Shown piece by piece: positions 6,160 through 7,235 of a stretch of 7,235 nt of DNA. Source of the stretch: Clostridiales bacterium. GTDB taxonomy: Bacteria > Bacillota > Clostridia > Christensenellales > Borkfalkiaceae. Position 1 is the stretch's first letter, and each line of letters begins with the position of its first letter. Under the pieces are notes generated by a model. The model made no database searches and was not told the DNA's origin. It saw only the letters and a list, made by a program, of their open reading frames with translations. The translations under genes and the position numbers were made by a program. The DNA lies in contig JAJWOJ010000097.1 in NCBI GenBank assembly GCA_021635425.1, positions 1 to 7,235 of the forward strand, read 5' to 3'.

Positions 6160-7125
6160 CTACGCGTCGGGAACGTCGGTAATTATTATCGACGCTTTTC
6201 CTTTTATTTCGGCTTTCACTCCGCACGGAATAAAAAAGCTGTCGCCCTTTTTGAACTTATCGCCTTTATTCCCGCCGTTAATCTCTCCGCCGTTGATATT
6301 CTCGCCCGAAATTTCGCCCGCGCCTTCGACAACGGTTACGCTCGTAAAACTGTTCGGGTTAAAAATCTCCTTTTCGCCGTCAAGTTCAAGCTCCGAAACG
6401 TTAAAATAATTACACTTTGCAAGCGTTTTCTCATTTTCGCCCGCCTCGTTTTCAAAAGTTACGGGAGCGTATTTTTTGAAATTTATTACGTTCACGGCTT
6501 TATCGACGTGAAGTTCGCGAAGTTTGCCGTCCGCTCCGCGGCGATTGTAATCGTAAACCCTGTAAGTTAAGTTGCTGTTTTGCTGTATTTCGCAGATAAG
6601 ACAACCCGCGCCGATTGCATGAACCGTTCCCGAAGCGATGAAATAGCTTTCGCCCTTTTTCACGGGAATAAAATTGAGAAGCTCTTCGACTTTCCCTTTA
6701 TTAAGGTAATCGAGAAATTCCTCTTTCGAAGTGTCGCGCTTAAAGCCGCAATAAATTCCCGCGCCTTCTTCGGCGCCGACGATATACCACATTTCGGTTT
6801 TGCCGTAAGAGTTTTCGTATTTAAGCGCGTAATCGTCCGACGGATGTACCTGCACCGACAGATTCTGCTTCGCGTCTATAAGCTTGATAAGCACGGGGAA
6901 AAATTGAAATCTTTCGCAGTTTTTTCCGAGCATCTCGGGCGTTACGGCTTCTTTTAAAGTCCTGCCGTCCGCAATTTTCGTAAGCCCGTCCTTATGAAAC
7001 GAAAGTTCCCAGCTTTCCGCGCACGGGGTTTTATCCGTAATTTTTCCGTATTCCGTCTTAAGCCTTTCCCCGCCCCAAAGATAGTCCTTGCATTCGGGAA
7101 ATAATCTGTAAATTTTTTCGTCCAT
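6160..7125 (-). CDS. manA: Mannose-6-phosphate isomerase, class I
   Basis: Interconverts mannose-6-phosphate and fructose-6-phosphate in the cytosol; a zinc enzyme of the cupin fold. The 321 residues fit the short Firmicutes form. Zinc ligands expected for the family are visible: Gln92 and His94 in QVHP, Glu111 in KTEMWY, and His169 in SGTVHAIG. The active-site arginine is within YDYNRRGADGK (191-201), and the N-terminus has the usual YLWGG motif (15-19). Residues about 271-290 hold an unusual Gly/Asn-rich stretch with a short tandem repeat (ENINGG, EINGG) just before the KKGDSFFIP strand. The start ATG (7125-7123) is preceded by GGGGTGAGG, whose GAGG end is only two bases from the ATG, so ribosome-site spacing is atypical; no other Met occurs before residue 65. 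It is separated from lon by 174 bases and appears functionally unrelated. Confidence 0.95.
   Translation of the reverse strand: MDEKIYRLFPECKDYLWGGERLKTEYGKITDKTPCAESWELSFHKDGLTKIADGRTLKEAVTPEMLGKNCERFQFFPVLIKLIDAKQNLSVQVHPSDDYALKYENSYGKTEMWYIVGAEEGAGIYCGFKRDTSKEEFLDYLNKGKVEELLNFIPVKKGESYFIASGTVHAIGAGCLICEIQQNSNLTYRVYDYNRRGADGKLRELHVDKAVNVINFKKYAPVTFENEAGENEKTLAKCNYFNVSELELDGEKEIFNPNSFTSVTVVEGAGEISGENINGGEINGGNKGDKFKKGDSFFIPCGVKAEIKGKASIIITDVPDA
6271..6303 (-). repeat. Short in-frame tandem repeat inside manA
   Basis: Encodes ENINGG followed by EINGG (residues 275-285). The two nucleotide units share the block ccgccgtt and differ by one codon plus scattered changes. It looks like a small in-frame duplication in a surface loop of the C-terminal cupin domain. 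Confidence 0.55.
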
Positions 7126-7221
7126 ATCCTCACCCCGCGATTTTTCCGTTCTTTATGCCCGATTTCGGTTTTGGCAGCCGTCTTCTTCGGAAAAAATGAC
7201 GATTCTTAACCTATATACCTT

Positions 7222-7227
7222 ATTATA
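7222..7227 (-). promoter_or_regulatory. Possible -10 element upstream of manA
   Basis: TATAAT (7227-7222) on the minus strand lies about 100 bases before the manA start. Its -35 partner would fall outside the window, so this rests on a single hexamer in an AT-rich stretch. Confidence 0.35.
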
Positions 7228-7235
7228 TATGAAAT

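Noticed and set aside
7196..7235. Possible divergent plus-strand gene starting ATGACGATT
   Set aside because: Only 13 codons are visible, with only a weak GG before the ATG and no clear promoter; it overlaps the likely manA promoter region.

Overview
The window looks like a chromosomal segment from a member of the Bacillota, probably a Clostridia-like lineage. Evidence: strong GGAGG-type ribosome sites, sigma-A style promoters, the lon-engB gene pair known from Bacillus-type genomes, a short ManA of the Firmicutes kind, and a lysine riboswitch that ends in an intrinsic terminator. All recognised genes lie on the minus strand, so transcription runs from high to low coordinates. I saw no mobile element, CRISPR array, tRNA or rRNA.

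In transcription order: (1) a structured leader of about 110 nt and a class I mannose-6-phosphate isomerase (manA, 6160-7125); (2) a likely promoter region and the operon lon (3601-5985), engB/ysxC (2940-3590) and a small two-helix membrane protein (2705-2947) whose start overlaps the engB stop; (3) a consensus TTGACA-17-TATAAT promoter, overlapped by an inverted repeat, driving a 108-residue zinc-ribbon membrane protein (2261-2587), followed by its own terminator hairpin (2174-2218); (4) an intergenic block with a nested inverted repeat (2072-2155), a good promoter (2032-2060), a lysine-riboswitch aptamer (1781-1978) and a terminator with a 13-bp stem (1719-1764); (5) a fused substrate-binding protein/permease of the polar amino acid ABC family (22-1659); (6) the first nine codons of the matching ATPase gene, running off the left edge (1-29).

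The most informative result is the riboswitch. Its conserved sequence blocks, a complementary pair of loop sequences (L2/L3 kissing) and a downstream terminator can all be read by eye, and together they assign the otherwise generic amino acid importer to lysine (or a close analogue) uptake, switched off when lysine is plentiful. The lon-engB block is housekeeping: protein quality control and 50S ribosome assembly. ManA links fructose-6-phosphate and mannose metabolism. I found no convincing wholly new system; the less explained items are the two small membrane proteins and the inverted repeats around their region.
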